In this document: piece by piece, positions 27,127-36,005 of the stretch
Position numbering within the stretch: position 1 is the stretch's first letter
Layout: every line of letters starts with the position of its first letter
Assembly (NCBI GenBank): GCA_026418655.1
Contig: JAOAAW010000063.1
Span: forward strand, 1-64,000
From: a bacterium
Lineage (GTDB): Bacteria; Ratteibacteria; UBA8468; B48-G9; DTJG01
DNA length: 64,000 nt
Direction: 5' to 3'
Notes under the pieces: generated by a model
What the model saw: only the letters and a program-made list of their open reading frames with translations
What the model was told of the DNA's origin: nothing
Databases searched by the model: none
Made by a program: the position numbers and the translations under genes

Positions 27127-28602
27127 ATGAAATCAAAAGATTTTCTTGCTGGATGGGAACAGGTTGATATAACACCTGAAGAACCTGTTTGTCTTTGCGG
27201 ACAGTTTCACGCAAGGATTTCTGAAGGAATAAAAGACCCAATCACCGCAACAGTCGTATTTTTTGAATCAAAAACAGATGAAAAAACATCCATTGCTGTT
27301 ATGATAAGCTGCGATCTTGTTGCAATTCCAGAAGAATTCAGAAAAGCCATAGTGAAAAAAGCAACCAGATTGATACCGGATCTCAGGGAAGAAGAAATTA
27401 TAATAAGCGCAACACATACGCATACTGCACCTGAGGTGGGTGAGGATATTCTGCGGGGAACCAGGGGTATGACGATAAAAGATATTTATGGCGTGGAATT
27501 ACCTGTAATGAAAATTTCAAACTATATTGATTTTGCATCCACAAAAATTGCCGGTGGTATAAAAAGTGCCTGGGAGAAAAGAGGGAAAAGTGGCATTGGC
27601 TATGGACAGGGTTTTGCTGTGGTTGGTTTTAACAGGCGCGTCGCATATTATGATGGCCATGCAAAAATGTATGGAAATACCAGTGATAAAAATTTCAGCC
27701 ACATTGAGGGATATGAAGACCATACTTTGAATATCATGTGTACATTTGACCCAGACAAAAAATTGACTGGATTGGTAATTAATATTTCCTGTCCATCTCA
27801 GGTTGATGAGCAACTGTTTTTAATAAGTGCTGACTTCTGGCACCAGGTCAGACAGGAAATAAAAAGAAGGCTTGGCAATGAAATTTTTGTTCTCGGGCAA
27901 TGCAGCGCAGCAGGAGATATATCACCACATGTTCTGCTATGTAAACAAACCCATCAGAGGATGTTGAGACTTTCAGAAAGAGACGAGAGGCAGGATATCG
28001 CAATAAGAATTGCTGATGGACTTTTAAGAATCCTGCCTGATATTGAAAAAGAAATTAATTATCAGCCTGAATTTGACATGACACATAAAAAAATCTTTTT
28101 ATCCCCGTACAAAGTGGAGCAACAGGATATAAAAGAGTTTTCTGAAGAAGCAAAGAAATTTTATAAACAATACCTGTTATTGAAAAAAGAGATAGAGGAA
28201 AATCCAGAAAAGAAAAGACAGGCACGATGGTATGTTGACATTACCAGCAATTTCAGAAGATATAGATGGTACAACGCATGTATAGAAAGGGCAAAAAAAA
28301 TCAGCAAAAATCCGAAAATTCCTGTTGATATTTATGTTTTAAGGATAGGTGATATTGTTTTTGCTCCAAATCCTTTTGAACTCTATCTTGATTATGGAAT
28401 AAGAATAAAAGCACAAAGTGCTGCAACTCAGACATTTATTGTTCAACTTGCAGGTGGTGGGACATATCTTCCGACCCAGCGTGCAGTAAAAGGTCGCAGT
28501 TACGGTGCAATAGGACCTTCATGTCTTGTCGGGCCTGAGGGTGGCAAAGAATTTGTTGAAAAAACACTTGAAATGATAAACAACTTATGGAGTGAGAAAT
28601 GA
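27127..28602 (+). CDS. Neutral/alkaline ceramidase-like hydrolase, paralog 2
   Basis: 491 residues, no signal peptide. The zinc-site motif HTHTAP is at about residues 96-101 and AAGDISP, with the amidase-type serine, at about 260-266. An insertion of charged helical sequence (about 330-400) distinguishes it from paralog 1. It follows the URO-D-like gene by 12 bases and its stop overlaps the oxidoreductase ATG (ATGA). The tight coupling to a Gfo/Idh/MocA enzyme argues for a role in sugar or aminosugar breakdown rather than sphingolipid metabolism. Its real substrate is unknown. Confidence 0.73.
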   Translation: MKSKDFLAGWEQVDITPEEPVCLCGQFHARISEGIKDPITATVVFFESKTDEKTSIAVMISCDLVAIPEEFRKAIVKKATRLIPDLREEEIIISATHTHTAPEVGEDILRGTRGMTIKDIYGVELPVMKISNYIDFASTKIAGGIKSAWEKRGKSGIGYGQGFAVVGFNRRVAYYDGHAKMYGNTSDKNFSHIEGYEDHTLNIMCTFDPDKKLTGLVINISCPSQVDEQLFLISADFWHQVRQEIKRRLGNEIFVLGQCSAAGDISPHVLLCKQTHQRMLRLSERDERQDIAIRIADGLLRILPDIEKEINYQPEFDMTHKKIFLSPYKVEQQDIKEFSEEAKKFYKQYLLLKKEIEENPEKKRQARWYVDITSNFRRYRWYNACIERAKKISKNPKIPVDIYVLRIGDIVFAPNPFELYLDYGIRIKAQSAATQTFIVQLAGGGTYLPTQRAVKGRSYGAIGPSCLVGPEGGKEFVEKTLEMINNLWSEK

Positions 28603-29786
28603 TAAACATAGGTATTGTAGGCGCAGGAAACAGGGGAATAAGATGTTATGGGATTTACATTTTGAAAGAAAAGAAAGATGTTGCCAGGATAACTGCTATT
28701 TCAGACCCTGACAGAAAGAGATTAGAAGTAGGGAAAAAGGTTCTGTCCCTTGATGAGAATGCAATTTTTACTGATACTGAGGAAATGCTGAAGAAAGCCC
28801 CTCTTGATGCAGTTATCATCACAAGTCCTGACTATACCCATAAAGATATTGCAATCTCTGCGTTCAATAAAGGGCTTGATGTCCTTTGTGAAAAACCACT
28901 TGCTTTGACTGTTGAAGATTGTGATGCCATACTTGATGCGCAAAAAAAGGCTGAAAAAATTCTGTGTGTTGGCTTTGTCTTGAGATACAACAATTTCTAT
29001 AAAAAAATGTATGATATTGTCAATGTTGAGAAAAAAATTGGAAAGGTTATTGTGGCAGGTGCAATTGATTCTGTTTCAACAGGTTCTCAGTATTTTTTTC
29101 ACGGCTGGTGGAGGTTGAGAAAAAACAGTGGCGGACTTCTGGTCCAGAAAGCAACTCATTCTGTGGATATCCTTAACTGGATTGTCAATAGCAGGGCTGA
29201 AAGCGTCTATGGTGCTGGTGGACTTGCAGTTTTTGGAGGAAATCAACCTGATACAAAGAGATGTTCAAGTTGTGAGATAAAAAATACATGTCCTGAAGCC
29301 CTTGTCAGCGGTATTCAATGGGATTATGGAGAAGAAAACATTGTAATGGAAGTCGAAGACAAATGTGTATTTGCAAAGGAAATAGATGTTTATGACCATG
29401 AGGTTTTGACCATAAATTATGAAAACAAAACAAGGGCTTTTTTTGTTGAAAGTCAGTTCACACCTGACTATAAGAGGGAATTCTGGTTCATTGGAGATAA
29501 AGGAAGAATGTATGGAATAGACCCATATATTGTTTCTGAGAAAGACAGAAAAAAACCATACATTGAAATTGTTTACAGACACACAAGGAAAAAGGAAGTG
29601 ATAGATGTTAAGCTTGAGCCAGGTGGTCATGGTGGTGGAGACCCAGGCTTGATTGAAGACTTTATCCACTGCTGTATAACAAGGAAAAACCCACTCGCTG
29701 ATGGAATTGCAGGAAGGGAAAGTATTGCCATCTGTGCTGGTGGAGAAAAATCCATAGAGACAGGAAAGATTACCAATCTGCGATAG
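28599..29786 (+). CDS. Gfo/Idh/MocA-family oxidoreductase
   Basis: 395 residues. The N-terminal Rossmann fold shows GIVGAGNRG (about 4-12), and the family motif CEKPLALT holds the catalytic lysine (about 98). The C-terminal domain has GGLLVQKATHSVDILNW with the conserved histidine pair region. A cysteine cluster (RCSSCEIKNTCPEAL) interrupts the C-terminal domain and may bind metal or be structural. The family oxidises sugars or sugar derivatives with NAD(P). The start overlaps the ceramidase-like stop by four bases; the aldolase follows after three bases. Confidence 0.88.
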   Translation: MINIGIVGAGNRGIRCYGIYILKEKKDVARITAISDPDRKRLEVGKKVLSLDENAIFTDTEEMLKKAPLDAVIITSPDYTHKDIAISAFNKGLDVLCEKPLALTVEDCDAILDAQKKAEKILCVGFVLRYNNFYKKMYDIVNVEKKIGKVIVAGAIDSVSTGSQYFFHGWWRLRKNSGGLLVQKATHSVDILNWIVNSRAESVYGAGGLAVFGGNQPDTKRCSSCEIKNTCPEALVSGIQWDYGEENIVMEVEDKCVFAKEIDVYDHEVLTINYENKTRAFFVESQFTPDYKREFWFIGDKGRMYGIDPYIVSEKDRKKPYIEIVYRHTRKKEVIDVKLEPGGHGGGDPGLIEDFIHCCITRKNPLADGIAGRESIAICAGGEKSIETGKITNLR

Positions 29787-29789
29787 GAA

Positions 29790-30695
29790 ATGAACCCCTT
29801 TATGAAGATATCTCAAGTAATGAGACTGGCTTATAAGAAACACATTCTTATTCCAGCATTCAATGTTGCATATCTTCCTATGTTAAAACCAATTTCAGAT
29901 GCACTCTCAGAGTGTAACACCATTGGCATCATAGAAGTTTCAAGACCAGACATAATGAATTTTGGCGCAAAAAGTATTGAGGCGGTCGCAGCGGAATATG
30001 AAAAATTTGCCAACGAGAAGTTCTGCTTTCTTCATCTTGACCATGTTCCTGTGATTGATGAAAATTTCACAGATGTTGACTGGGAACAATGGATAAAAAA
30101 TGGTATTGAACTGGGCTATGATTCTGTGATGATTGATGGCTCTCGGCTTTCCTTTGAAGAAAACATAAGGATTACTGCGACTGTTGTTGAAATGGCTCAT
30201 AGAAACGGTGTATGCGTTGAAGCAGAACTTGGTTCTGTTCTTGGACATGAAAATAAAAAACTTCCACCCTATGAAGAAATTTTTGAAAAAAAGATTGGTT
30301 TTACTCAACCTGAAGAAGCAAAGATTTTTGTTGAAAAAACAAATGTTGACTGGCTGTCAGTATCTGTGGGCTCAATTCATGGTGCAATCTCAGGTGCAGC
30401 AAAAAACCAGAAAAAGATCTGTGCAAGGATTGACATAAAGCATCTTGCAGAAATAAATCAAAAGACCAGTATCCCTCTTGTACTTCACGGTGGTTCAGGG
30501 ATACAGGTTGATTGTATTAAAGAAGCCATCAAAAATGGCATTACAAAAATCAATATTGGAACAGAAATAAGGCAGGCGTATGAACAGGTAATGGAATCGG
30601 ATCAAAAAATTGCAGAAAAAATGGTGAAAAAAGCTGTGATGGGCATCATTGATTCATACCAGATTTACAATTCTGCGGACGTACTTTTGACGTAA
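29790..30695 (+). CDS. Class II fructose-bisphosphate/tagatose-bisphosphate aldolase-like protein
   Basis: 301 residues of the class II zinc aldolase barrel. Visible are IPAFNVAYLPML near the N-terminus, the LHLDH motif (D84, H85) with catalytic Asp and zinc His, VEAELGSV, the SIHG segment and PLVLHGGSG with KINIGTE for phosphate binding. It would cleave a ketose (bis)phosphate to dihydroxyacetone phosphate and an aldehyde. As the last gene of the GH78-type run it could supply the final cleavage step. The 3' end overlaps the anSME gene tail to tail by 31 bases. Confidence 0.88.
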   Translation: MNPFMKISQVMRLAYKKHILIPAFNVAYLPMLKPISDALSECNTIGIIEVSRPDIMNFGAKSIEAVAAEYEKFANEKFCFLHLDHVPVIDENFTDVDWEQWIKNGIELGYDSVMIDGSRLSFEENIRITATVVEMAHRNGVCVEAELGSVLGHENKKLPPYEEIFEKKIGFTQPEEAKIFVEKTNVDWLSVSVGSIHGAISGAAKNQKKICARIDIKHLAEINQKTSIPLVLHGGSGIQVDCIKEAIKNGITKINIGTEIRQAYEQVMESDQKIAEKMVKKAVMGIIDSYQIYNSADVLLT

Positions 30696-31780
30696 TTTGC
30701 TATCTTTTTAAACTCTGACAGAGTTTCCTTATAAAAAATTTTCCAGCCCTCGCAAAGCACACTTTTTTCTCTCTGCGATGGGTTTTTTGATATCCTGTGT
30801 TTCTGGCAATCCCCTGCGCATAATTTCAAAAATTCACATCTATCACAATCAGGATGCCACAGAGATTTTTTAATTCCAAAATTTCTGTATGTTCCTGAAT
30901 TTAATAAGTCAGACCATTCATTTTTAAGGATATTACCAAGCAGAGTTTTATCGCTTACAAAAAAATCACAGGGAAAAACATCCCCATTGTGTTCAATCAC
31001 AAAATACTGGCAACAATTATTTCCCATCTGACAGATACCCGCTGGCCTGTTCATAAGTGTAAGTATTATTGAATCAAAAAGTCTTACAGAAACCCTTTTC
31101 CCGTCTTTAATCCAGGCATTGAATAACTGGCATAAAAATAATCCCCATTCTTTTCCTTCTATGGTCCATGGCAATCTTTTTCCTTTCTTGTCATATTCAA
31201 CGCAGGGTATGTATTGATGATAGAAGGAACCAATGTCAATCATGAATCTATAAACTTCTCCTGCTTTTCCTTTATGAGCGGAAGTAATAACTGTCAGAGT
31301 ATTGAAAGCAACATCAAAGTTTTGCAATTTCTTGACAGCCTTCAGCACCTTCTTGAAAGCATTTTCTCCACCTGGAATAATTCTAAATCTATTATGGATT
31401 TCTTCGGGGCCATCAATACTTATGCCAATGAGAAAATTTGTCTCTGCAAGAAAACCTGACCACTCTTCGTCTACAAGATATCCATTTGTCTGCAATCCAT
31501 TGCCTATGACAGAACCCTGTGAGGCAAACCTTTTTTGAAAATCAACTGCCTTTTTATAAAAGTCCAACCCCATCAATAAAGGCTCTCCACCCTGCCAGGA
31601 AAAGATATATTGCGACTGGTGTGTTTTCATATACTTTTCAACAAGTGTTTCAAGAACCTGTAAACTCATTCTTCTATGAGGTGTGTCTCTGTAAAGGGGC
31701 AAACTTTTATAAAAACAATAAAAACAATCAGAATTACAATCAGAAGAAGCTGGCTTGATAAGTAAGGAAAATTGTTTCAT
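30665..31780 (-). CDS. Anaerobic sulfatase-maturating enzyme (radical SAM)
   Basis: 371 residues. The radical-SAM cluster motif is C15-x3-C19-x2-C22, and the SPASM-type C-terminal cysteines appear in CQMGNNCCQYF, FPCDFF and CDRCEFLKLCAGDC. The FSWQGGEPLLMG segment is typical of anSME. The enzyme oxidises the active-site Cys (or Ser) of a sulfatase to formylglycine without oxygen, in the cytoplasm. Its natural target is the divergent sulfatase whose ATG is 29 bases away. A TATAAT on the minus strand ends eight bases before its ATG, giving a leaderless layout. Confidence 0.92.
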   Translation of the reverse strand: MKQFSLLIKPASSDCNSDCFYCFYKSLPLYRDTPHRRMSLQVLETLVEKYMKTHQSQYIFSWQGGEPLLMGLDFYKKAVDFQKRFASQGSVIGNGLQTNGYLVDEEWSGFLAETNFLIGISIDGPEEIHNRFRIIPGGENAFKKVLKAVKKLQNFDVAFNTLTVITSAHKGKAGEVYRFMIDIGSFYHQYIPCVEYDKKGKRLPWTIEGKEWGLFLCQLFNAWIKDGKRVSVRLFDSIILTLMNRPAGICQMGNNCCQYFVIEHNGDVFPCDFFVSDKTLLGNILKNEWSDLLNSGTYRNFGIKKSLWHPDCDRCEFLKLCAGDCQKHRISKNPSQREKSVLCEGWKIFYKETLSEFKKIANYVKSTSAEL

Positions 31781-31794
31781 AATACTGTATTATA
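31755..31794. promoter_or_regulatory. Overlapping face-to-face promoters with a 15-base palindrome
   Basis: Plus strand: TTGATA (31755-31760), 17 bases, CATAAT (31778-31783) for the sulfatase, leaving about 20 bases of leader with GAGG. Minus strand: TATAAT (31794-31789) for anSME. The two -10 boxes are mirror images around T31786 and form a perfect palindrome, ATAATAC-T-GTATTAT (31779-31793). The plus promoter lies within the anSME start, so the two transcripts overlap at their 5' ends and the promoters probably exclude each other. Confidence 0.55.
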
Positions 31795-31809
31795 CAACGA
31801 CGAGGTAGA

Positions 31810-33321
31810 ATGAAAAAAAGGCCCAATATACTTTTTATCACAAGCGATCAGCAACACTACAATACCCTTGGTTGCACAAATCCTGAGGTTAAAACACCCT
31901 CGCTGGACAAACTGGCTTCCCAGGGAATAAGGTTTACCCGTGCCTATTGCACAAATCCCACATGCACTCCTTCAAGAGCATCATTGATTACCGGTAAGTA
32001 TCCTGGTCAGCACGGAGCATGGTCTTTAGGAACAAAACTACCTGAATCAGAACCAACTCTTGGTCAATATCTTTCTGATTCTGGATACAGAACAACACTT
32101 ATAGGAAAAGCACACTTTCAACCACTGAAGGATACACCACAGTTTCCTTCAATAGAATCAAATCCATTCATGCAAAACCTTGAATTCTGGAGAAAATTCC
32201 ATGGTCCTTTCTACGGGTTCCAGAGGGTGGAACTGGCAAGAAATCATACTGATGAATATCATGTCGGTCAGCACTACGCAATCTGGATGGAAAAAAAAGG
32301 ATTTAAAGAGTGGAAAAATTATTTCAGGGCACCTGCGGGTAATGTAAAACATCAACAGAGATGGCACTGGAATTTGCCTGAAAAATATCACTATGATACA
32401 TGGATTGCAGAAAGAACAATTAAATTCTTAAGGCAGTATCATAAAAAGAATGAAAATTTTTTCTTATGGGCAAGTTTTCCAGACCCACATCCACCATACC
32501 TTGTTCCATCACCATGGGACAAAATGTATGATCCTGAAAAACTGATAGTTCCAGAGATAAAACCAGGCGAGCATGAAAAAAATCCGCCACACTTTCAATT
32601 GACACAACAACAAAGACCTGACTTTACTCCCTGGCGAGAATCTGGAATGGGAATTCATGGTTTTCATACACATCTTCATTTAATCAAGACCCTGAGAAAG
32701 GATACTGCTGTCTACTATGGAATGATAAGCATGATGGACAAATATATTGGTTTTATCATAGATGAGCTTGATAACCTCGGTCTTTCTGAAGATACCATAG
32801 TGATTTTTACAACAGACCATGGTCATCTATTGGGTCAGCATGGCCTTGCCGCAAAAGGTGCTTTCCATTACGAAGATCTGTTGCGTGTCCCCTTCATTGT
32901 CAGATGGCCAGGCCATTTCCCTGAAAACAGAATTTCGGATAGTTTAATTTCATTTGTTGATTTTGCGCCCACTATTCTTTCTTTATGCGGTCTGAATATT
33001 CCAGGAACAATGTCTGGCATTGACCAGAGTGATGTTTTTTACGGAAAAAAGGAAAATATCAGAAGCTGGGTTCTTGTTGAAAACAGACACGAACCAACAA
33101 CCATTTTTCTAAAAACATATATTGAGAAAAGATACAAAATTACTGTTTATTACCGCAGGCCCTACGGTGAACTCTTTGATCTTGACAATGACCCGGATGA
33201 ATATAATAATTTATGGAACGAGCCTGAATATAGAGAACTAAGAAATGAATTGATTAACAGGCTTCTTTTTGCAGAGTGGGAGAAAGAGCCACTATGGATG
33301 CCAAGGGTATGGGGCGCGTAA
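31810..33321 (+). CDS. Cys-type sulfatase, apparently cytoplasmic
   Basis: 503 residues. The formylglycine motif C-T-P-S-R starts at C52, with N-terminal metal ligands in ITSDQQH, the downstream TTDHGHLLGQHG metal site and a C-terminal GELFDLDNDPDEYNN segment common to family S1 sulfatases. It hydrolyses sulfate esters, probably on a sugar. There is no signal peptide, so the substrate must be imported. Activation needs the adjacent anSME. It is the first gene of a seven-gene plus-strand run; the prepilin gene overlaps its end. Confidence 0.93.
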   Translation: MKKRPNILFITSDQQHYNTLGCTNPEVKTPSLDKLASQGIRFTRAYCTNPTCTPSRASLITGKYPGQHGAWSLGTKLPESEPTLGQYLSDSGYRTTLIGKAHFQPLKDTPQFPSIESNPFMQNLEFWRKFHGPFYGFQRVELARNHTDEYHVGQHYAIWMEKKGFKEWKNYFRAPAGNVKHQQRWHWNLPEKYHYDTWIAERTIKFLRQYHKKNENFFLWASFPDPHPPYLVPSPWDKMYDPEKLIVPEIKPGEHEKNPPHFQLTQQQRPDFTPWRESGMGIHGFHTHLHLIKTLRKDTAVYYGMISMMDKYIGFIIDELDNLGLSEDTIVIFTTDHGHLLGQHGLAAKGAFHYEDLLRVPFIVRWPGHFPENRISDSLISFVDFAPTILSLCGLNIPGTMSGIDQSDVFYGKKENIRSWVLVENRHEPTTIFLKTYIEKRYKITVYYRRPYGELFDLDNDPDEYNNLWNEPEYRELRNELINRLLFAEWEKEPLWMPRVWGA

Positions 33322-33692
33322 TAAAAAAAGGGTTCACCCTGATAGAACTCTTAATTGTTTTTATTATTGTCGGTTTGCTCGCTTCAATAGCAATACCAAT
33401 ATACAGGGCAAATATTAAAAAGGTTGCTTCTTCAGAAGGTGTTGCCCTGCTTGGAACAATTTTAACTGCACAAAAAGCATACTTTGCTGAACATGGCAGA
33501 TATACCACAGAAGAAGAGGCCATTGGTATAGAAATGGCAGGAAATAAGTACTTCAGAGACTTTGTTCTGGTGCAGGGAGATGAACATGGCTTTAAAGCCA
33601 TTACCTCAGGAACAGGTCTTTGCGAGGGTATACAGGTAATAATGGAGTTCACAAATACTGCAGGGGCTACAATCTCATATACTGGACTTTAG
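33309..33692 (+). CDS. Type IV prepilin / pseudopilin-like protein
   Basis: About 127 residues from ATG 33309; ATG 33294 is an alternative. The leader MGRVIKKG is followed by FTLIELLIVFIIVGLLASIAIPIY, written here in two parts: the cleavage site G^FTLIE and the hydrophobic helix, with the conserved Glu at mature position 5. The C-terminal part is a small globular domain (AQKAYFAEHGRYTTEEE). It could be a pilus or type II secretion pseudopilin subunit. It overlaps the sulfatase end and precedes a secreted glycosidase by eight bases, an odd place for a pilin; no assembly genes are near. Confidence 0.85.
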   Translation: MGRVIKKGFTLIELLIVFIIVGLLASIAIPIYRANIKKVASSEGVALLGTILTAQKAYFAEHGRYTTEEEAIGIEMAGNKYFRDFVLVQGDEHGFKAITSGTGLCEGIQVIMEFTNTAGATISYTGL

Positions 33693-33700
33693 TCTATCCT

Positions 33701-35995
33701 ATGAAAAAAATATTTTTCACAGTAACTCTCATATTGAACTCTTATTTAGCACTTTGCCTGCCAGCCAGGATATTGTTTGACTTTGAAGAAAATACAAATG
33801 GATGGAACATTCTTGAAGGTCTTTCGGCGCAGGCAACTGTTGAACAGAGTAAGGATAATTTCACACAGGGAAATGGGTCTCTGAAATTTTCTGCGCAATT
33901 TCCAGGCGAAGCAGGAATTAAAGTAAATATAAATGAAAACTGGACAACCTATCAATCTTTAAGTTTTGATATGGTGGTGGTTGAAACCCCTGTTTCACAG
34001 ATAAAATTTTTCATGTATCTTAAAGACAAGGAATGGTTGTGGTATCAGACAAAAGAACAATACGTTAAATATGGTACAACAAAAGTTTTAATCAATATTT
34101 CAGGTTCAAGCCTTGACCTTGTTCCAGGTGGACATAAAAAGCCATGGAACCAATACAGTGGTGAACAGGTCAGAGAAATTGGGATAAAATTTTTATGCAA
34201 TGAGAAACAGAATTTTACAGTGTACATAGACAATTTCAAACTATCTCCTGTCCTTTTTTCTTCTTTGAAAGTTAACAAAACAGAGGTACCTCTTTATGAA
34301 AAATTTGAAATTTCATTTAAGACCCCTCTGTATTTTCAAAACCCCTTTGATCCTGATTGCATAGCAATAGACTGTTATTTTACATCTCCATCCGGAAAAC
34401 AGATAATCGTTCCTAGTTTTTTTTACCAGGATTTTTATTTTGCTGGACCCGGCACAAAAGGACAGGATAACTTACAGCCCCAGGGATATCCTGAATGGAA
34501 GATACGTTTTGCGCCAACAGAAACAGGTACATATAAATACAAAATCGTTGCGACAATAAACAGTGGAGAAGAAACAGTTTCAACCCAGCTTATGAGTTTT
34601 AAGGCAATACCTGGTTCAAAACTCGGATTTGTAAGGGTGAGCAAAAAGGATAATCGTTATTTTGAATTTGATAATGGGGTATTTTTTTATCCCATTGGAC
34701 ACAATATCAGGTCTCTCAATGACAACAGATACTCGCAACTTTTCAATCGGCCTCTTGCCGCTCAAAGTGGAACAATTAATTTTGAAACCTGGATTGTTGA
34801 CATGAAAAATAATAGAGAAAATTTCTTTGAAACATGGATGGCTGCCTGGTGGCTTGCCATAGAATGGAAAAAAGGTTATGGATTTTATGAAGGTCTGGGA
34901 AGGTATGAACTGCGAAATGCCTGGAAGCTTGACTGGATACTGGAACTCGCAGAGAAGAGTGGTATTTACATCCAGCTACTCATTATAAATCATGGTTCTG
35001 TTAGTACATTTTGCGACCAGGAATGGCAGGACAGCCCATACAATATAAAAAATGGTGGCTTTCTCAACTCTCCGGAAGAATTTTTTACAGATGAGCGAGC
35101 GAAAACTCTTTTCAAGAAAAGGCTCAGGTATATCATAGCACGATGGTCGTACAGTCCGAATATTTTCTCCTGGGAATTGGTTAATGAGATGAATCTGATT
35201 GGTTCAAGCAGAGATTTTTATAGAACTCCTGTCTTAGCACAATGGTATGCTGAAATGGGAGATTATCTTGCACAGATAGACCCTAATAGACACATGATAA
35301 CAGGCCATTACACAATTCTCTATGACAGCGATGTTTTCAAACTTTCACAAGTGGACTATGTTTTGACAAACGCCTATTATGATGTAAGAGGTGGGAATAT
35401 CGTCGACACTTTGAAAAATATTGTAAATTTTAATGCAAGGTTCAACAAACCCCATTTTGTTTCAGAATATGGTGGAAACTGGAATGCAGGACCAGAAGCA
35501 CTTATTGAGGCAGACCTTCACAATGGTATATGGGCAGGTGCACATCTTCCTTTTGCAGCAGTACCACTTTTCTGGTGGCATAATTTCATAGAAGATAAAA
35601 ACCTATACTACCATTATAAGGCGCTCGCGCAATACCTCGGGGATATTGATAGGGTTAAAGAAAACTTTGAACCAAAAACCATTGCCATATCCGGAGAAAA
35701 TACTGAAAAGATAAAATCCTTATGTCTTGCAAACCAGGAAAAAGCAATTGTCTGGATTTATGGACAGGATAGACTCAAAAGGCCACCAGCAGAAAACGAT
35801 GGTCCCTTGACAAAAAATAATCAGTGCACAATTGAGGGTTTAACTCAGGGTGATTATATGATAGAATTCTGGGATACATACTCAGGGAAGATTATGGATA
35901 AGAAAAAGAAACAAAACATTGATAAACTGAGTTTTCAGTTGCCTGAAATCAATAGAGATTTTGCCATTAAAATATATAAACTATCTCAAACATAA
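33701..35995 (+). CDS. Secreted glycoside hydrolase with N-terminal beta domains and GH5-like barrel (DUF5060-like)
   Basis: About 764 residues from ATG 33701, with a signal peptide (about 1-19). Residues ~20-180 look like a beta-sandwich carbohydrate-binding domain (LFDFEENTNGWN), followed by a DUF5060-like domain (VPLYEKFEISFKTP) and a TIM barrel. WELVNEMN contains the likely acid/base Glu (E496) and FVSEYGG the likely nucleophile (E589), as in clan GH-A. A C-terminal beta domain follows. It would cut a polysaccharide outside the cytoplasm; the substrate is unknown. It is the one clearly exported hydrolase of this operon. Confidence 0.78.
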   Translation: MKKIFFTVTLILNSYLALCLPARILFDFEENTNGWNILEGLSAQATVEQSKDNFTQGNGSLKFSAQFPGEAGIKVNINENWTTYQSLSFDMVVVETPVSQIKFFMYLKDKEWLWYQTKEQYVKYGTTKVLINISGSSLDLVPGGHKKPWNQYSGEQVREIGIKFLCNEKQNFTVYIDNFKLSPVLFSSLKVNKTEVPLYEKFEISFKTPLYFQNPFDPDCIAIDCYFTSPSGKQIIVPSFFYQDFYFAGPGTKGQDNLQPQGYPEWKIRFAPTETGTYKYKIVATINSGEETVSTQLMSFKAIPGSKLGFVRVSKKDNRYFEFDNGVFFYPIGHNIRSLNDNRYSQLFNRPLAAQSGTINFETWIVDMKNNRENFFETWMAAWWLAIEWKKGYGFYEGLGRYELRNAWKLDWILELAEKSGIYIQLLIINHGSVSTFCDQEWQDSPYNIKNGGFLNSPEEFFTDERAKTLFKKRLRYIIARWSYSPNIFSWELVNEMNLIGSSRDFYRTPVLAQWYAEMGDYLAQIDPNRHMITGHYTILYDSDVFKLSQVDYVLTNAYYDVRGGNIVDTLKNIVNFNARFNKPHFVSEYGGNWNAGPEALIEADLHNGIWAGAHLPFAAVPLFWWHNFIEDKNLYYHYKALAQYLGDIDRVKENFEPKTIAISGENTEKIKSLCLANQEKAIVWIYGQDRLKRPPAENDGPLTKNNQCTIEGLTQGDYMIEFWDTYSGKIMDKKKKQNIDKLSFQLPEINRDFAIKIYKLSQT

Positions 35996-36005
35996 GGAAG
36001 AGAAC

